Shown here piece after piece: positions 6,201 to 8,250 of a stretch of DNA of 8,250 bases; within the stretch, counting starts at the first letter, position 1, and every line of letters starts with the position of its first letter. The notes below the pieces were generated by a model. It was given only the letters and a program-made list of their open reading frames with translations, was not told where the DNA came from and searched no databases. Both the position numbers and the translations under genes were made by a program. The stretch covers positions 1 through 8,250 of the forward strand of contig JAITQY010000144.1 of NCBI GenBank assembly GCA_031288675.1, in the 5' to 3' direction. The DNA comes from Oscillospiraceae bacterium (lineage in GTDB: Bacteria > Bacillota > Clostridia > Oscillospirales > Oscillospiraceae).

Positions 6201-8250
6201 CTATGGAAGCCAAACATTACGGAGGAACCGCCGTAGGTTCGTCCGAGTTCGAGTCAGGGTACTACGCAATCGTTGAGACCGGTATCTATAAGGGTATCAA
6301 CACCGGTGCGGCTATTACGGGCGCGGCAATCGACACCACTAACAATACCGTTGACGGCGAGTATCCGTTAGTCGGCGGTACGGCTGCGAATATCATCAAG
6401 GTGCAAGCGGTTTCCGGGTCGTATGACTCCTTGCCGACCGGCGCGGTGACGCTTGTTACAAACGGTGCGCCGAACAGTATTCCTGACGGAGCGCTGATTG
6501 CGGACTCGCAGTACGGCACGATGAAGATACAAAGCTTCGGTGCGAACACGTCCGGAGGCGGATTCGCTCTGCCTGGTATGACGTATAATATTTATAAGGC
6601 TGTAACCGGTACGCGTGAGACAACGCCGTTACTTGCGAATGTTGCTCAAACGTCGGCAGGTGAGACAGTCTTACGTTTACCGGCAGGTCAATATGTTATC
6701 GAATGGGTTACTAATAATCCTTGGCTGTTGCTTGGCACAGGAACCACTAACGGATTTAGTTTTGTGCCGGCGCTTAATAATACCAGCACGATGACGGTAT
6801 TAGCAAATGTCAATCACGGCGGCAGCGCGAATATTACTTTCAATGATTCTATGGTAGATATTGACACAAGCAGCTCACAAAGGACGACGGCTTTCCTGTT
6901 CGGAAAAATGCCGCGTATTGAGGGTACTAAGATAAACAAGACGACGAGCGTTGCGTTAGCGAATGCGGACTTCCTTGTTTACTTCAAGAAGAACGGCACG
7001 TCCGACTATGTGATGCTTAAAAACGGCGGAACGCCGGTTACTACTAACGGCGGAGTGCCAGGCGCTTCTACGGCGGTTACCGGAACTAACGGTAAGTTCT
7101 GGCACGAGGTCGCCTACAGCGCTACCGGTGACTATGTAGGTGAATATCTGCTCATTGAATATATTAAGCCGGGCAAAGATTATAAAGACCCGTCGTATCT
7201 TGCGCCGTTTCTTGGTGCGGGTACTACGGTAGGCAGTGTTGATTATAAAGATACGGTTGCAAGCAGTTCAATAACCGGGGTATACTCACAGATTCCGAAG
7301 GCTGCAGTGAGCGGGTCAAAGTACGGTGTTGAAAACAGCGCGCCTGCGTACAATCCTCAGCTTGTAAGCGCGGGCAATGCGGAGAACACGCTGTTAGTAT
7401 ATTTTGACGCTCACTCGCGCTATGCGCAGACTGGCGTAGCGGATTTTGCGGGTTCATATCAAATTGTACAGTATAATAACTGGGGCGTTGACACAGAAAG
7501 CGTGTTAATGGGCAGCCCGTTAGCGACTACATATAAGACGACGGAGGACCTTGAAGCACACTTCTATGTTGACCCGGGATATACGTATATAATTACGCAG
7601 ACGTCAATTAGCGTAGGCAACGCCGTGAACAATACCGGAGATATTATCGCGGTACGCGTTAATGACGATGGTACGGTCAAAGTCCTGATTGTTACGGATT
7701 TATCGGAACTGGATGGAAGATGGCAGACTGCCCAACTGCAACCGGCATCGCAAAATGTAAAGACGTCTGCGGACGCGCTGATTACCCGTACCGGATTTAC
7801 AACGGCTCAGGGTTCGGTAACGGTTTATTTCGGTAACTTGAAGATTCCGGACGTTAAATTCATCAAGTACGGTCAAACGGAAAATGAAGAAACTTACTGG
7901 GATAATGAGGCGCAGCAGATCCTTACGCGTCCGGAAGAACAATTACTGACCGGCGCAAAATTCGTGATATTCTATATAGGTGAAGACGACAAGGCGTATT
8001 TCATTGCCCAGACGACCGACCCAGTACTTGGTACGATGTATACGCTCCTTAACCCGAGCGGATACGCTAAGAGTGATATTGGACTTGACGGCGGCGACGG
8101 ATGGAAGAAAGCGGACGCAAAAACAGTCAAGCAGAAGCTGTTCGGCACAAATAATCTGTATGACACGTTAGGCGCGCAAAGCGCCGTGACAGGTGTGTTC
8201 GCGGTCGGAGCTGATTCCAAGATGATTTTGCCGAACCTGCCGGTTAACGG
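3263..8250 (+). CDS. Giant secreted SpaA/Cna_B-repeat adhesin-like surface protein (3' end beyond window)
   Basis: The frame stays open from the ATG, which has GGAGG eight bases upstream, to the window edge: at least 1,662 residues. A Sec signal peptide spans 1-30 (K/R-rich start, hydrophobic LISLLMTVVMLLSMF, then ALA before E31). An N-terminal domain (about 35-145) is followed by a Gly/Pro/Thr linker (about 158-200) and a beta-rich region (about 215-400). Prealbumin-like segments follow: a weaker one at about 620-708, then SpaA/Cna_B-like ones at about 910-1013 (K916/K919, ETGIYKGI with E1005), 1085-1150 (K1088, LPAGQYVIEWV with E1147), 1220-1309 (GTKINKT, YLLIEYIKPGKDY with E1299) and 1527 onward (KFIKYGQ, LLTGAKFVIFYI). 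Such folds build rigid surface stalks, often with Lys-Asn/Asp isopeptide crosslinks. Only one cysteine (C369) occurs. No LPXTG sorting signal is visible, but the C-terminus is missing. Adhesion is inferred from architecture; the ligand is unknown. It follows spoIIR in the same direction but has its own promoter. Confidence 0.88.
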   Translation, partial: MSLKTTSRKLISLLMTVVMLLSMFQPFALAEGETAEDLTAYDGTKAEIIAGLVLTGYDAQTRTLSFDANVSAESKDTIDYIYNSVTGKLYDSSAERGGAIVFGDIQTGSGGVIGNFEVVLEDSENPADILDELILKIYVDGKESGIEVDALYDPEMISEEGETGNGPQQAGGFTPLSTPDGVGTGHAYPNVPGDMTSNVPGISAARGQFPAAQYYSETDNAFTLTTGSGALVFNIVYNIATSGDWTDGYFLVIQIPESSEVWESTETNYKVKTVFSNNSAYNSEDVNFVEIGRVENFFADGKDAYVYATWFDHDDANLGERLMVRDNLRFEFNNGYTPNGYGTEVAAYFYPAKLPADFDVNTDIDAGYCAADYLELQMTGAVRAMYGKTNSQDDVIAWYPSATITAVSEYPVGTGPDALYTINAALNGGTTSMTVPTERTYADVYGSVTGTKTKQSFTYKVDIDTPLTDTLRGRVFLKNASVDVALSGFKNTPDGKPVSVVVSKAASGANPIANTYDGGSGNFSFDISGTELSPLSDTRYYIIVTYNKDPYTVMNDMMLALSEVSSANPDRLNGGGTLVATSLSAALNYTPVTDSKKRTVNTAAPAELAFGYTQAAPALPTLTFETKINVSGTVSAYDTAKRAIYPAASGGLEYKLYTSGGTHVADGVIDTYGNTTLNKAESPAEDYQLAIGEYYLKINGGIAGFESVYYQANQIMQSAQNDYRILIKVDDPDGDGSPRVQIDYTPDTAGDWELQPSNWAFTYASQSKTTVMIPIERQAFGQSAAEWANMRADFPYTSAIQSTAGITMVSMGDAGAVFNNTLTTWSSEQTNFTLNPTVTYDSTFAYALFEGVPVPSAGNTYTFSVIGGLTSILDSGITYNYIADQAVTVTIGSDAWAAPVKADQTLKFKSNKGGFKVGKVFVDDKAALTEIVTNVGAVTIQFDLYKMDETGTTVIDTSAPTYTDVRISGTVNDTNKWIAPMEAKHYGGTAVGSSEFESGYYAIVETGIYKGINTGAAITGAAIDTTNNTVDGEYPLVGGTAANIIKVQAVSGSYDSLPTGAVTLVTNGAPNSIPDGALIADSQYGTMKIQSFGANTSGGGFALPGMTYNIYKAVTGTRETTPLLANVAQTSAGETVLRLPAGQYVIEWVTNNPWLLLGTGTTNGFSFVPALNNTSTMTVLANVNHGGSANITFNDSMVDIDTSSSQRTTAFLFGKMPRIEGTKINKTTSVALANADFLVYFKKNGTSDYVMLKNGGTPVTTNGGVPGASTAVTGTNGKFWHEVAYSATGDYVGEYLLIEYIKPGKDYKDPSYLAPFLGAGTTVGSVDYKDTVASSSITGVYSQIPKAAVSGSKYGVENSAPAYNPQLVSAGNAENTLLVYFDAHSRYAQTGVADFAGSYQIVQYNNWGVDTESVLMGSPLATTYKTTEDLEAHFYVDPGYTYIITQTSISVGNAVNNTGDIIAVRVNDDGTVKVLIVTDLSELDGRWQTAQLQPASQNVKTSADALITRTGFTTAQGSVTVYFGNLKIPDVKFIKYGQTENEETYWDNEAQQILTRPEEQLLTGAKFVIFYIGEDDKAYFIAQTTDPVLGTMYTLLNPSGYAKSDIGLDGGDGWKKADAKTVKQKLFGTNNLYDTLGAQSAVTGVFAVGADSKMILPNLPVN

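Noticed and set aside
3629..8220. Short open frames opposite the adhesin gene, mostly minus strand, plus one at 7980-8171 on the plus strand
   Set aside because: All lie within the long adhesin frame and show no ribosome binding sites or protein-like composition.

Overview
The window looks like chromosomal DNA from an endospore-forming member of the Bacillota, probably class Clostridia. The evidence is a clear spoIIR gene, strong GGAGG-type ribosome binding sites, consensus sigma-A promoters, AT-rich gaps between genes, and a very long Sec-secreted, SpaA/Cna_B-type surface protein. I cannot place the genus from this sequence; a gut or rumen Clostridia lineage is only a guess.

Left block (1-1629, leftward). 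The first 71 bases are the N-terminal end of uvrA (excision repair ATPase), which runs off the left edge. Upstream of it, in the same direction, is a complete CNNM/CorB-type membrane protein with CBS domains ('hemolysin family', 134-1483). It is read from two well-formed promoters at 1601-1629 and 1518-1546. No terminator is visible in the 62 bp between the two genes, so readthrough into uvrA is plausible.

Middle block (1698-2975, rightward). A 156-residue cytoplasmic amidase-domain protein (1698-2168) is divergent from the membrane-protein gene and ends at a strong hairpin terminator (2249-2286). Next comes spoIIR (2385-2975), the forespore signal that triggers pro-sigma-E processing. It has a possible sigma-F-type promoter just upstream.

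Right block (3077-8250, rightward). A perfect TTGACA-N17-TATAAT promoter and an AT-rich leader of about 150 nt precede a very large gene starting at 3263. It stays open for at least 1,662 codons and is cut by the right edge. It encodes a secreted adhesin-like protein: signal peptide, an N-terminal beta-rich head, then at least four SpaA/Cna_B-like prealbumin-fold segments, with only one cysteine. It is the largest feature (about 60% of the window) and the main accessory element.

I see no CRISPR array, RNA gene, insertion sequence or obvious multi-gene novel system. The most interesting items are the giant adhesin with its promoter and leader, and the regulatory details upstream of the CBS-domain gene and spoIIR.
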